DNA from: Lolliginicoccus suaedae
Lineage (GTDB): Bacteria > Actinomycetota > Actinomycetes > Mycobacteriales > Mycobacteriaceae
NCBI RefSeq assembly: GCF_008312885.1
Contig: NZ_VSSO01000005.1
Coordinates: 1-64,000, forward strand
Direction of reading: 5' to 3'
DNA: 64,000 nt
In this document: positions 27,765-38,773 of the stretch, in pieces
Numbering within the stretch: position 1 is the first letter of the stretch
Layout of the letters: every line of letters starts with the position of its first letter
Translations under genes and position numbers: made by a program
The notes under the pieces: model-generated
What the model was told of the DNA's origin: nothing
The model's input: only the letters and a program-made list of their open reading frames with translations
The model's database searches: none

Positions 27765-28187
27765 CTAGGTTGACCTCATGCCCAGCCGACGCGCGGTACG
27801 CGCCTTCTGCCTGCCCGAGCGAAGCCGCCGCAGCCGCTTGACCAGCATAGGGTCGGCGCGCAATGCCTCTGGCCGATCGAGCAGGATATTGAGCAACTGG
27901 TAGTACCGGGTCGCGGACAGGCCGAAGAGATTCTTGATCGCTTCCTCCTTCGCGCCGGCGTACTTCCACCACTGTCGCTCGAAGGCAAGGACCTCGAGAT
28001 CGCGCTCGCTCAGGCCGCTGGAATCACCCGTCGCGGGAGCACTGCCCGCCCCCGGAGCGACGGCCGACTGCGAGTCCGCCCCGGAGCCCTCCGGCACAGG
28101 AGCATCGCCCGCGACGCCCGGCAGCGGCACGACGTTGTCGCCGTCCCGTGCTCCTGCGCGATCATCTCGTGCCGCGGCGCTATCCAT
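27765..28187 (-). CDS. DUF3263 protein, putative DNA-binding regulator
   Basis: 140 residues. The first 65 are disordered-looking (Ala, Gly, Asp, Ser, Pro). The C-terminal DUF3263 domain begins L-S-E-R-D and continues with F-E-R-Q-W-W and G-A-K-E-E-A-I, a helix-turn-helix-like segment ending in a basic tail. Members are small and of unproven function; a role as DNA-binding protein is inferred from the helix pattern and positive charge. ATG 28187 is preceded by AGGAG; the longer frame to 28334 has no such signal. Divergent from def; 13 bases before the VirR-like gene, so co-transcribed. Confidence 0.85.
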   Translation of the reverse strand: MDSAAARDDRAGARDGDNVVPLPGVAGDAPVPEGSGADSQSAVAPGAGSAPATGDSSGLSERDLEVLAFERQWWKYAGAKEEAIKNLFGLSATRYYQLLNILLDRPEALRADPMLVKRLRRLRSGRQKARTARRLGMRST

Positions 28188-28409
28188 CTCGCTCCTCGCT
28201 TCACCATTCCCGCGGGACGGCGGCGAGCCATCGGCGAGCGGTCGATCGCTTCGCCCGCGACCGTACCGCGCCCCGGCTGCCACCACGTGGGGGACCGATG
28301 CCGATCCAAGCCTTCGTAGCCCACATTCAACCACCGATGACTGTCAGTTTTTCGCTACGCATCGCGGCGAGTCGAAGGTTGTCGGCATCGCTAGGTAATC
28401 TGTGCAGCC

Positions 28410-29000
28410 ATGGCCATCCATCCGATCCGCGTAGTCGGCGATCCTGTCCTGCACACACCTACCCGCCTCGTCGAGCAACCACCGCAAGAGCTCGCCGAAC
28501 TGGTCCAGGACATGTACGAGACTATGGATGCCGCCCACGGCGTGGGCCTCGCCGCCAACCAGATCGGTGTCGACCTGCGCCTCTTCGTCTACGACTGCCC
28601 CGCCACCGACGAATCCGGCAGGACGATCCGCAAGCGCGGCGAAGTGATCAATCCCGTCCTCGAGACCTCCGAGATCCCCGAGTCCATGCCCGACCCCGAC
28701 GATGATCTCGAGGGATGCCTCTCCGTGCCCGGCGAGCAATTCGCGACGGGGCGCGCCGAATGGGCCCGCGTCACCGGTATCGACGTCAAAGGCGAGCCCG
28801 TGGACATCTCCGGGACCGGCCTCTTCGCCCGCTGCCTGCAGCACGAGGTGGGGCACCTCGACGGCTTCCTCTACCTCGACCACCTGATCGGCCGCAACGC
28901 GCGCGCCGCGAAGAAGACAGTGAAGCGCAACGGCTGGGGCGTGCCAGGTCTCTCCTGGACCCCCGGCGAAGTACCCGACCCATTCGGCCATGACGACTGA
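28410..29000 (+). CDS. def: Peptide deformylase
   Basis: 196 residues. Removes the formyl group from nascent proteins. All three metal motifs are present: G-V-G-L-A-A-N-Q (about 47), E-G-C-L-S-V-P (about 106, with the metal Cys) and Q-H-E-V-G-H-L-D-G (about 147, two metal His and the catalytic Glu). The C-terminal extension after the catalytic domain is typical of mycobacterial deformylases. TAATCT at 28396-28401 lies eight bases before the ATG, so the mRNA may be leaderless or nearly so. xthA begins 10 bases after the stop. Confidence 0.95.
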   Translation: MAIHPIRVVGDPVLHTPTRLVEQPPQELAELVQDMYETMDAAHGVGLAANQIGVDLRLFVYDCPATDESGRTIRKRGEVINPVLETSEIPESMPDPDDDLEGCLSVPGEQFATGRAEWARVTGIDVKGEPVDISGTGLFARCLQHEVGHLDGFLYLDHLIGRNARAAKKTVKRNGWGVPGLSWTPGEVPDPFGHDD

Positions 29001-29010
29001 GGGAACCCCC

Positions 29011-29814
29011 GTGACAGACTCGCTCCGCTTCGCCACCTGGAACGTCAACTCCGCCCGCGCCCGCGCGGACCGCATCTGCGCCTGGCTGGAGAGAAGCGGC
29101 ACCGATGTGCTCGCCATCCAGGAGACCAAGTGCCGGGACGACCAGTTCCCCACCGAGCGGTTCACCGACCTCGGCTACGAGGTCGCTCACCACGGCGCCA
29201 ACCAATGGAACGGCGTTGCCATCCTCTCCCGCATCGGGCTCGACAACGTCCAGATCGGCTTCCCCGGGCAGCCCGAGTGGCAGGGCACTGAATCCGTCGA
29301 GCCGCGCGCCATCGCCGCGACCTGCGCCGGCATCACCTGGTGGAGCCTGTACGTGCCCAACGGACGCACGCTCGACGATCCCCACTACACCTACAAGCTC
29401 GAATGGCTCGCCGCGCTCTCCCGCAGCGCCGAGCAATGGCTCACCGAGGAACCCTCCGCGACCATCGCCCTGACCGGCGACTGGAACATCGCGCCGCTCG
29501 ACGAGGATGTCTGGGACATGGCCGTGTTCGAGGACTCCACGCACGTCTCCGCGCCCGAGCGCGATGCGTTCACCCGCTTCACCGAGATCGGCTACCAGGA
29601 CGTCGTGCGCCCCCGCGCCCCGGGCCCCGGCGTCTACACCTACTGGGACTACACGCAGCTGCGCTTCCCCAAGCGGCAGGGCATGCGCATCGACCACGTG
29701 CTCACCACCCCCACCCTCGCCGAGCGGATCACCGACGCTCACATCGACCGCGAGGAGCGCAAGGGCAAGGGCGCCAGCGACCATGCGCCGGTAGTGGTCG
29801 ATATCGCGCGGTAG
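29011..29814 (+). CDS. xthA: Exodeoxyribonuclease III
   Basis: 267 residues. AP endonuclease and 3'-5' exonuclease for base-excision repair. Conserved motifs: T-W-N-V-N-S near the start, Q-E-T-K with the metal Glu, Y-V-P-N-G, G-D-W-N-I-A-P with catalytic Asp and Asn, and the C-terminal S-D-H-A-P-V. GTG 29011 is preceded by GAGGG at eight bases. ATG 28990, which would overlap def, has no ribosome site. Co-transcribed with def. A G-rich repeat and a long hairpin follow the stop. Confidence 0.94.
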   Translation: MTDSLRFATWNVNSARARADRICAWLERSGTDVLAIQETKCRDDQFPTERFTDLGYEVAHHGANQWNGVAILSRIGLDNVQIGFPGQPEWQGTESVEPRAIAATCAGITWWSLYVPNGRTLDDPHYTYKLEWLAALSRSAEQWLTEEPSATIALTGDWNIAPLDEDVWDMAVFEDSTHVSAPERDAFTRFTEIGYQDVVRPRAPGPGVYTYWDYTQLRFPKRQGMRIDHVLTTPTLAERITDAHIDREERKGKGASDHAPVVVDIAR

Positions 29815-29822
29815 GTCGCTGC

Positions 29823-29859
29823 GGGGCTGGGGGCTGCTGGGGGCTGCTGGGGGCTGGGG
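29823..29859 (+). repeat. G-rich 10-bp tandem repeat, quadruplex-capable
   Basis: The unit GGGGGCTGCT is repeated from 29829, giving five runs of four or five G (29823-26, 29829-33, 29839-43, 29849-53, 29856-59) with loops of two to five bases on the coding strand. It begins nine bases after the xthA stop and runs directly into the hairpin at 29866. Confidence 0.7.
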
Positions 29860-29865
29860 CGCGAG

Positions 29866-29914
29866 TGTGCGAAAAACGACAGCAATTCGCGGTGGACCTG
29901 TCGTTTTGCGCACA
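29866..29914. repeat. Intergenic palindromic element, copy 1 (likely terminator)
   Basis: TGTGCGAAAAACGACAG at 29866-29882 pairs with 29898-29914 (one mismatch in 17), 15-base loop. It lies between convergent genes (xthA stop 29814, minus-strand stop 29966), so a bidirectional terminator is likely. Nearly the same sequence, including flanks GCGAG on the left and TTGGCGGCG on the right, recurs at 30487-30535. Confidence 0.8.
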
Positions 29915-29965
29915 TTGGCGGCGCCGAGGCGGGGCTTCAGGGCGGGGCAGGACCGCTCCCTGCCT

Positions 29966-30370
29966 CTAGGGCTTGGCGATGCCGTACACGACCGGCCCCA
30001 CGACGATCATCACGAATGCCCCAGCGACCACCGCGCGGCGCGACCAGCCTCGGGACGAGGCGCCAAGGTCCAGCACCGCGGCGCCGCCCCAGCCGAAGAT
30101 CACGCCACTGAGAGCCACCATCACTGCGATCTCCCCGAACGGGTCACGTCCGTTGACGAGGAAACTGGTGATGAAGGCGGTCAGGGCAGCGATGCTGATC
30201 GTCGGGCGCGCCGACTGCTCCATCGCCTGCCACGCCGAGGCCCTCCGGGGCAGTGCCAGCTTCGCGCGCCTGCGCCGCGCCTCCGTCGTAATAGCAGCCG
30301 CGATGTAGCCGACTACCAACAGCAGCGCGGCCACGAACAGCGCCGCGGCCACGATTTCAAGCCAAGACAA
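29966..30370 (-). CDS. Small membrane protein of unknown function
   Basis: 134 residues. Four hydrophobic segments (about 5-27, 55-72, 80-102, 112-130) with a basic loop after the first. No family I recognise. The start is TTG 30370, supported by the strong purine tract GGAGGGG four bases upstream on the minus strand. It sits between two copies of the intergenic palindromic element. Convergent with xthA. Confidence 0.65.
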   Translation of the reverse strand: MSWLEIVAAALFVAALLLVVGYIAAAITTEARRRRAKLALPRRASAWQAMEQSARPTISIAALTAFITSFLVNGRDPFGEIAVMVALSGVIFGWGGAAVLDLGASSRGWSRRAVVAGAFVMIVVGPVVYGIAKP

Positions 30371-30486
30371 TGCGTCCCCTCCCCGTCAGTACGCCTCGCC
30401 CCATGCTGCCACTGGCTCTGCCACGGCGCAGCGCGGCGGGCGACAAGCTCTCCTGGGGCCGGGCTGGTGGGGCTGGGCTGCGCGCG

Positions 30487-30535
30487 AGTGTGCGAAAAAC
30501 GACAGCAATTCGCGCCGGACCTGTCGTTTTGTGCA
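30487..30535. repeat. Intergenic palindromic element, copy 2
   Basis: The left arm at 30487-30503 is identical to copy 1. The right arm at 30519-30535 differs by one base and the 15-base loop by two. It follows the minus-strand GNAT gene (stop 30570) and precedes the small membrane-protein gene on the same strand, so it probably ends GNAT transcription. Confidence 0.8.
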
Positions 30536-30569
30536 CATTGGCGGCGCTAGAAGAGGAAGCGCTACGGCG

Positions 30570-30905
30570 CTACGGCGCGACGAGCTCCCGGTACTCGGGG
30601 AAGCGGTCGAGGAAGCTCTGCACGTACGAGCACACGGGGCGGAACGTTTGCTGCCGCGCGCGCATGCCGTCGAGGATCGCGCTCACCATCGCCCGCGCAT
30701 ACCCCTGCCTGCTGTACGCCTCGTCGATGATCGTGTGCAGCAACGTGATCACGCCGTCGTCGCCGATCTCGTAGCCCTCGAGCCCCGCGAACTCGCCATC
30801 GACCCAGATCTCGTACCGCGACCGCGACTGGTTGTCGATCACGGCGATCCGCGCCGGGGCGTCGTGCGCCCGGTCCGCCTGGGCCTGGTCTCCGTGGGAC
30901 GCCAT
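30570..30905 (-). CDS. Small GNAT-type N-acetyltransferase (PF14542 type)
   Basis: 111 residues. Matches the compact acetyltransferase subfamily: R-Y-E-I-W-V-D-G-E and G-L-E-G-Y near 45, H-T-I-I-D-E-A then R-Q-G-Y-A for the acetyl-CoA site, and the C-terminal P-V-C-S-Y-V with P-E-Y. Substrate unknown. ATG 30905 is preceded by GGGAGGA; the frame upstream to 31076 runs into the thiC leader and is rejected. Divergent from thiC. Confidence 0.85.
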   Translation of the reverse strand: MASHGDQAQADRAHDAPARIAVIDNQSRSRYEIWVDGEFAGLEGYEIGDDGVITLLHTIIDEAYSRQGYARAMVSAILDGMRARQQTFRPVCSYVQSFLDRFPEYRELVAP

Positions 30906-31040
30906 AGTCTTCCTCCCGCGCTCGTGCCTGGAGCCCCAGTCTATGCCCGCGATCCGTGCCAGCGCCGTGGTGGCACGCCGCGGCATGCCAGCCACGGGGA
31001 TGCGTGCACCCACCCGCCTGCGAGCTAGCAGCCACTCCGC

Positions 31041-31046
31041 TATGGT
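31041..31046 (+). promoter_or_regulatory. Candidate -10 box for thiC
   Basis: TATGGT lies 32 bases before the TPP riboswitch begins at 31079, in the gap between divergent GNAT and thiC genes. No convincing -35 box is seen. Confidence 0.35.
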
Positions 31047-31078
31047 GAGGGCCACAACTTCATCCAGGAACAGCACAT

Positions 31079-32846
<1,768 letters not shown>

Positions 32847-32847
<1 letters not shown>

Positions 32848-33689
32848 TGGACTGGCTCCTCCCCCCGCCCGCGCCGGGCAGCACTCCGGCGCGGGCACTC
32901 ACCATCGCCGGGTCGGACTCGGGCGGCGGCGCCGGCATCCAGGCGGACATGCGCACGTTCGCGCTCACCGGCGTGCACGGCTGCGTCGCCATCACCGCCG
33001 TCACGGTGCAGAATTCCGTCGGGGTCACCGGGGTGCACACCATTCCGCCGGAGACCGTGGCCGCGCAGATCGAATCCGTCGTCACTGATATCGGAGTGCT
33101 CGCGGCCAAAACGGGGATGCTGGCAAGCGCAGAGATCATCGAGGCTGTCGTGACGACGTGCGCGCGCCTCGGCATCGGCGGCGACGACACCATCCCGCTC
33201 GTCGTCGACCCGGTGGCAGCGTCGATGCACGGTGACGCCCTGCTGCGCGACGACGCGCTCGACGCCGTCCGCGACCAGCTCGTGCCCCGCGCCACCATCG
33301 TCACGCCGAATCTCGACGAGGTTCGCCTGATCACCGGCATCGAGGTCACCGACGCTGCCAGCCAGCGCGCCGCGGCAGAGGCGTTCCTCGACCTCGGCGC
33401 GCGCTGGGCACTCATCAAGGGCGGGCACCTGCGCGAATCCCCCAGCAGCACGGACCTGCTCACCGACGGCGCCGACGAGCACGAATACACGGTGGAACGA
33501 ATCCCGACCGGCCACGATCACGGCGGTGGCGACACCCTCGCCGCCGCGATCACCTGCGCCCTCGCCCACGGCCTCGACATGCCCAGCGCGGTGGCCTATG
33601 CCAAGCGATGGGTCACCGAATGCCTGCGCGCGGCATACCCGCTCGGCCGCGGGCACGGGCCCGTCTCGCCGCTGTGGCGGCTGGGGTAG
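32847..33689 (+). CDS. thiD: Hydroxymethylpyrimidine / phosphomethylpyrimidine kinase
   Basis: 280 residues, ribokinase fold. Phosphorylates HMP-P made by ThiC to HMP-PP. I-A-G-S-D-S-G-G-G-A-G-I-Q-A-D near 20 is the substrate motif, V-D-P-V near 114, and D-H-G-G-G-D-T-L-A-A-A-I near 230 the anion hole and catalytic base. The base is Asp, where E. coli-type ThiD has Cys. The start ATG overlaps the thiC stop by one base (TGATG). Two long hairpins lie downstream. Confidence 0.95.
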
Positions 33690-33747
33690 CTGGCCTCTGG
33701 CCTCGCCCTCCCGCGGCATCCTCCTCCCGCAAAAGCACCGGAAGCTG

Positions 33748-33799
33748 CCAAACGCGATAGAAACAGCGCCGAGATTCTCGCGGTTTCTATCGCGTTTGG
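33748..33799. terminator. Perfect 17-bp hairpin after thiD
   Basis: CCAAACGCGATAGAAAC at 33748-33764 pairs perfectly with 33783-33799. The 18-base loop contains a further small stem CGAGA-T-TCTCG. The arm is only about 47% GC, unlike usual terminators here, and resembles in style the palindromic elements at 29866 and 44917. Confidence 0.75.
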
Positions 33800-33913
33800 A
33801 GCGCGAGGGGCCGTGCGGGGTGGGCCGTGCGGGGTGGGCCGGGCGGACGGGCCGTGCGCCCAGGACAGGCTGCGCACCCAAGCCGACCACATCACCACCA
33901 GCCCCTAGACGTG

Positions 33914-33951
33914 CGACAACCCGGTGCCAATGGGGAGGCACCGGGTTGTCG
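33914..33951. terminator. Perfect 15-bp hairpin
   Basis: CGACAACCCGGTGCC at 33914-33928 pairs perfectly with 33937-33951, loop AATGGGGA. The T-containing stretch after the stem is weak on either strand. Probably a terminator for one or both convergent units. Confidence 0.75.
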
Positions 33952-33994
33952 TGTCCGATCTCGACGGGGCGCACCACCACCCCGGAGTTCGGTT

Positions 33995-34025
33995 CTTGTG
34001 ATTGCTCCCGACTAGCAATCACAAG
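33995..34025 (-). terminator. Perfect 12-bp hairpin after the ABC permease gene
   Basis: CTTGTGATTGCT at 33995-34006 pairs perfectly with 34014-34025, seven-base loop. It begins 12 bases from the permease stop on the minus strand. On the + strand it is followed by CCTTTAT. AT-rich for this genome. Confidence 0.75.
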
Positions 34026-34037
34026 CCTTTATGGCCG

Positions 34038-34835
34038 TCAGGCGTCGCGCTTGTTGACCACGATCACGCTGAGCCCGAAGATGCCGCCGGCGACGAGGCC
34101 GAAGTACACGATCGCGGCCCAGGGGCCCCAGTGGAAGAAGTCCATCATCGGCCCGGCGGAGATCCCGTTGTCGCCGGCAAGGAAGTAGCTGGCGTTGAGG
34201 AACGGCAGGAACGGGGAGATGTGCTCGCCGATCTTCGGCAGTACCGAGGCGATGTTCTCGAGCAGCAGCGGCCACAGGAGCAGGATGGTGACGGCTCCGG
34301 CGGTCTGCCGGACGAGCGCGCCGATTCCGACGGCGAGGATCGCGGCGAGAGCAGCGTAGATCGGCACCGTGTACAGCACGCGGAGGGTGTCGCCGTTGCT
34401 GAACGTGAGGTTGGCGCCAACCTCGGGGCCTGCGATGACGCGGGCGAGGATGATGGCCGCGGCAGCGAGGACCGTGGTGAGCACGGCGGACCAGAGCGCG
34501 GCGATACCAGCCTTGGCGAGCATCACGGCGGTGCGGTTGTTGCTGGCCATGAACGTGTTGCGGATAACACCGAACCGGTACTCGCTGGTGACGACGAGGG
34601 CCGAGAGGACCATGAGCACCATGACGCCGATCTGCTGCACGCCGATGGTGGCCTCGAAGGCCGTCATGGGCGGCTGCGTGGGCATGCCCTGGTTGCTCAT
34701 GTTCTCGTACGTTGAGCGGGTGGTGCCGGCGAAGAGCGCGGCGAGCCCGAGGCCCAGCACGACGACGATGCCGCTGCACCACCAGGGGGACTTGACCGAG
34801 GTGAGCTTGATGCGCTCTGCTGCGAGGACGCCCAT
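34038..34835 (-). CDS. ABC-2 type transporter permease
   Basis: 265 residues, six hydrophobic segments (about 20-40, 65-85, 110-135, 150-170, 180-200, 235-255) with the long loop after the first that is typical of ABC-2 permeases with Y-R-x-G-V-I-R-N-T after helix 2. It would export a small molecule, lipid or peptide; substrate unknown. It shares one base (TGATG) with the upstream ATPase gene, so the two form one transporter. Terminated by the hairpin at 33995-34025. Confidence 0.88.
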   Translation of the reverse strand: MGVLAAERIKLTSVKSPWWCSGIVVVLGLGLAALFAGTTRSTYENMSNQGMPTQPPMTAFEATIGVQQIGVMVLMVLSALVVTSEYRFGVIRNTFMASNNRTAVMLAKAGIAALWSAVLTTVLAAAAIILARVIAGPEVGANLTFSNGDTLRVLYTVPIYAALAAILAVGIGALVRQTAGAVTILLLWPLLLENIASVLPKIGEHISPFLPFLNASYFLAGDNGISAGPMMDFFHWGPWAAIVYFGLVAGGIFGLSVIVVNKRDA

Positions 34836-35770
34836 CAGTTGTTCCCTCCTGCTGCGTTGAGGCCAGCGCCGTGGTATTCCACGGAGTCGCCGGTGAGTTT
34901 CATGAAGGCTTCCTCGAGCGATCCGCGCTGGGCGGCAAGCTCATGGATGGTGATGCGGTTGGCCGCGGCGATCTCGCCGACAGCGTCGGTGGTGGTTCCG
35001 ACGACGAGCAGCGAGGACTCGCCCGTGCCGTCCTCCCGGACCGTGAGGCCCTGGCTGGTCAGCGCGGTGCGCAGGGTGTCGAGCTGCGGGGTGCGGATCT
35101 TGACGGTGGCGCCCGAGGCGCGGTCGACGAACTCCTGCACCGTGGTATCGGCGATGAGCTGTCCCTTGCCGATGACGATGAGGTGCTCGGCGGTCTGGGC
35201 CATCTCGGAGAGCATGTGGCTCGACACCATGACGGTGCGGCCTTCCGCGGCGAGGCGCTGCATGAACAGGCGGATCCAGCGGATGCCTTCGGGGTCGAGG
35301 CCGTTGACGGGCTCGTCGAAGAGCAGGACCTCGGGATCGCCGAGGAGGGTCGCGGCCAGTCCGAGGCGCTGTGACATGCCCAAGGAGAATCCACCGGCCT
35401 TCTTCTTCGCCACGGCGGTCAGCCCGACGAGCTCGAGGACCTCGTCGACGCGCTTGGCGGGGATGCCGTTGCTCGCGGCCATCCAGCGCAGGTGGCTGCG
35501 GGCCGAGCGGTTGGGATGCACCCACTTGGCGTCGAGCAGCGCGCCCACGTGCTGGAGGGGCTGGTGCAGCTCGGTGTACTTCTTGCCGTTGATCGTGGCG
35601 GTTCCGGCGGTCGGCCGGTCGAGCCCCAGGATCATGCGCATGGTGGTGGACTTGCCGGCGCCGTTGGGGCCGAGGAAGCCGGTCACGATGCCGGGCCGGA
35701 CGTCGAAGGTCAGGTTATCCACTGCCTTCGTGTGCCCGTATGCCTTGGTCAGGCCGCGTACTTGGATCAT
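34835..35770 (-). CDS. ABC transporter ATP-binding protein (exporter type)
   Basis: 311 residues. Walker A G-P-N-G-A-G-K-S-T near 36-44, signature S-L-G-M-S-Q-R-L in place of LSGGQ, Walker B V-L-L-F-D-E-P-V-N-G-L-D-P-E-G, and H-loop S-S-H-M-L-S-E-M. The S-L-G-M-x-Q-R-L signature and the C-terminal domain are typical of bacitracin/antibiotic-efflux (BcrA/DrrA-like) ATPases in actinobacteria. Pairs with the downstream permease. A perfect 18-bp palindrome 59 bases before the start (35829-35846) may be its operator. Confidence 0.92.
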   Translation of the reverse strand: MIQVRGLTKAYGHTKAVDNLTFDVRPGIVTGFLGPNGAGKSTTMRMILGLDRPTAGTATINGKKYTELHQPLQHVGALLDAKWVHPNRSARSHLRWMAASNGIPAKRVDEVLELVGLTAVAKKKAGGFSLGMSQRLGLAATLLGDPEVLLFDEPVNGLDPEGIRWIRLFMQRLAAEGRTVMVSSHMLSEMAQTAEHLIVIGKGQLIADTTVQEFVDRASGATVKIRTPQLDTLRTALTSQGLTVREDGTGESSLLVVGTTTDAVGEIAAANRITIHELAAQRGSLEEAFMKLTGDSVEYHGAGLNAAGGNN

Positions 35771-35828
35771 GGTGATTACTCTGCCCTACGCGTCATGGCG
35801 TCCGCATCGTCCGGAAGTCTGGACTTGC

Positions 35829-35846
35829 GTCATACCTAGGTATGAC
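35829..35846. promoter_or_regulatory. Perfect 18-bp palindrome GTCATACCTAGGTATGAC
   Basis: Every base is symmetric. It lies 32 bases beyond the thiG stop and 59 bases before the ABC ATPase start, with a second smaller repeat (AAGTC-TG-GACTT, 35815-35826) on the gene side. Continuous dyad symmetry with no loop suits a dimeric DNA-binding regulator and not a terminator. Confidence 0.65.
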
Positions 35847-35878
35847 CCACTGCCCTCGGAGCCCGGGGTGTTCCCGCA

Positions 35879-36856
<978 letters not shown>

Positions 36857-36860
<4 letters not shown>

Positions 36861-37927
36861 GCGAACCTCCTGGGGTGTGCGGCGGCCGCCTCGGCGAGGG
36901 GCTGGCCGTCGAGCTCGGCGAGTATGGCGCTGCCCGTCAGGGGCGCGAGCAGCATTCCGTTGCGGCCGTGCCCCGCTGCGACAAGGGTACGGTCATCGAC
37001 GCGTCCGATCAGCGGGATGTTGTCGGGGGTGACGGGGCGCAGGCCAGCAGACATGTCGGTGATGGCGTAGTCGGCGATGCCGGGGAACACGGCCTCGGCG
37101 TCGGCGAGGAGATCGCGGATTCCGCCCGCTGTGACGGTCGTGTCGAACCCGGCCTCGTGCTGGGTGGCGCCGACGACCATGCCGTCGGGGCGCGGCACGA
37201 GGTAGACGTGCCGCCCGCGCACCCAGCCGCGCACGATGCTCCGGGGCGGTGGGGCGCTGAATGATCGGCGGGCCAGGCGCATGATCTCGCCCTTGACGGG
37301 CCGGACGCGCAGCTCGGGCAGGAGCTCGCTGGTCCAGGGGCCCGCTGCGACGACGATCTGGTCCTGGGGCAGGCTCGCGAGGTCGTTGATGCGTCGCTCG
37401 ACGAGGATTGCCCCTGCCGCGGCCGCGCGGTCCCGCAAAGCAAGCAGCGTGGCACGGTTGTCGACGGCGATCTCGTCGTTCACCTGGAAGACGGGGCGCA
37501 TGCTCGGCGCGAGGCCTGGTTCCAGCGCGCGCGCCTCGCGGCGTGACAGGGGCGCGACGGGCTCGCCGCGCTGCTCGAGCCAGGCCATGACCCGGTGCAG
37601 GTCGGCCACGTCGCCGTCATCGGCGGCGATCGCAAGCGAGCCCCGCGCGGTGATGACCTCATGCCCGTTCTCCTCGAGGCGGGCAGCGAACCGTGGCCAG
37701 GCCCGCATCGAGGCCAGCGACAGGTCGAGCAGCGCGCCCTCGCCGGGCCATGCCTCGCTCCAGGGAGCGATCATGCCGCCGGCCACCCACGTGGTGGAAT
37801 GCTCGACAGCAGGCTCGGAGAAGAGGGTGACGCGGTAGCCGTTCTCGGCGAGCTGCCAGGCGACGGTCGATCCGATCACTCCCCCGCCGATGACCGCGAC
37901 GGAGCAACGCTCGGTGGCGTCGGGCAT
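36857..37927 (-). CDS. thiO: Glycine oxidase ThiO
   Basis: 356 residues. FAD-dependent oxidation of glycine to the imine used by ThiG. The dinucleotide-binding motif V-A-V-I-G-G-G-V-I-G is at 10-19, and W-V-A-G-G-M-I-A-P-W follows at about 48-57. The C-terminal G-H-G-R-N-G-M-L-L-A-P is the FAD-contact motif. ATG 37927 has GGAGG at nine bases, just downstream of the TPP riboswitch, so the longer open frame to 38068, which would read through the riboswitch, is rejected. Confidence 0.95.
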
Positions 37928-37942
37928 CACAAGAATCCTCCA

Positions 37943-38029
37943 ACTCCCTGCGCCAGCATTACCTGGGTCAGGTGTGACGGTCGGAGCGGCGTGCTCCCTC
38001 TCAGCTCCCGGACCGGAGCTCCCGCGCGA
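37943..38029 (-). ncRNA. TPP riboswitch controlling thiO-thiS-thiG
   Basis: Read on the minus strand, the conserved parts are CGGGAGCTCCGG, GGGAGCTGAGAGGG, GACCGTCACACCTGACCCAG and GTAATGCTGGCGCAGGGAGT. The spacing equals that of the thiC copy. The ribosome site GGAGG of thiO is at 37937-37941, directly after the last conserved strand, so translational control is the likely mechanism. Confidence 0.94.
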
Positions 38030-38047
38030 ACCATGGGTGACATCTCC

Positions 38048-38065
38048 ACGGTAGCCCGTTACGGT
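38048..38065. promoter_or_regulatory. Back-to-back -10 boxes of thiO and thiE
   Basis: TACGGT at 38060-38065 (+) lies seven bases before GTG 38073 of thiE. TACCGT (minus strand, 38053-38048) lies about 20 bases before the riboswitch start. Both fit TANNNT, and only six bases separate them, so the two promoters would compete for RNA polymerase. Confidence 0.4.
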
Positions 38066-38072
38066 CACTGGT

Positions 38073-38747
38073 GTGCAATCGCCACGTGACCGTCTCCACG
38101 CCGCCCAGCTCTACTTGTGCACCGATGCGCGCCGCGAGCACGGCGACCTCGCGGAGTTCGCCGACGCTGCCCTCGCTGGCGGGGTCGATGTCATCCAGCT
38201 GCGGGACAAGGGCTCCGAGGGCGAGCGACGGTACGGCCCGCTCGAGGCGCGCGATGAGCTCGCTGCGCTCGCGGTACTATCGGCGGCTGCTCGCCGGCAC
38301 GGTGCCCTCCTCGCCGTGAACGACCGGGCCGATATCGCCGTGGCTGCCCGCGCGGATGTGCTGCATCTCGGGCAGCGGGACCTGCCGGTGCACTATGCCC
38401 GCGCGATCGTCGGTGACCGTGTCGTCATCGGCCGCTCCACCCATGATGCCAAGCAGTCAGCGGACGCGGCCCGCGAGGAGGGCGTCGACTACTTCTGCGT
38501 CGGGCCATGCTGGCCTACTCCCACCAAGCCGGATCGTCCCGCGGCCGGGCTGGGGCTCGTGCACGCTACTGCTGACCTGCGCCCGGCGCGGCCGTGGTTC
38601 GCCATCGGCGGCATCGGCGAGGACAACGTCGGCCAGGTGGTTGGCCACGGCGCGCGCCGCATCGTGGTGGTCCGCGCCATCACCGCGGCGCCCGATCCCC
38701 GTGCCGCCGCGCAGCGGCTCAAGGCGGCGCTGCCACCGCTCGGCTAG
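38073..38747 (+). CDS. thiE: Thiamine-phosphate synthase
   Basis: 224 residues, TIM barrel. Couples HMP-PP with thiazole phosphate to thiamine phosphate. Conserved: Q-L-R-D-K near 45, V-N-D-R-A-D-I-A near 90, L-H-L-G-Q-R-D-L-P, and [13 protein letters not shown] start without a ribosome site, seven bases after a TANNNT box, so the mRNA is probably leaderless and, unlike the other two thi units here, has no riboswitch. Divergent from thiO, as in the order I recall for Rv0414c-Rv0415. Confidence 0.95.
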   Translation: MQSPRDRLHAAQLYLCTDARREHGDLAEFADAALAGGVDVIQLRDKGSEGERRYGPLEARDELAALAVLSAAARRHGALLAVNDRADIAVAARADVLHLGQRDLPVHYARAIVGDRVVIGRSTHDAKQSADAAREEGVDYFCVGPCWPTPTKPDRPAAGLGLVHATADLRPARPWFAIGGIGEDNVGQVVGHGARRIVVVRAITAAPDPRAAAQRLKAALPPLG

Positions 38748-38773
38748 GAACTAGCGCTAGGGCAGCCACGCAC

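Larger units (their letters stand above)
33690..34037. other. Convergent gap with three successive hairpins
   Basis: Between the stops of thiD (+) and the ABC permease gene (-). No coding potential is apparent. It holds three perfect inverted repeats described separately, with a GC-rich G/T-biased spacer (about 33800-33905) between the first and the second. Confidence 0.7.

Noticed and set aside
29823..29859. Tandem repeat as a CRISPR-like array
   Set aside because: Ten-base G-rich units without spacers; no cas genes in the window.
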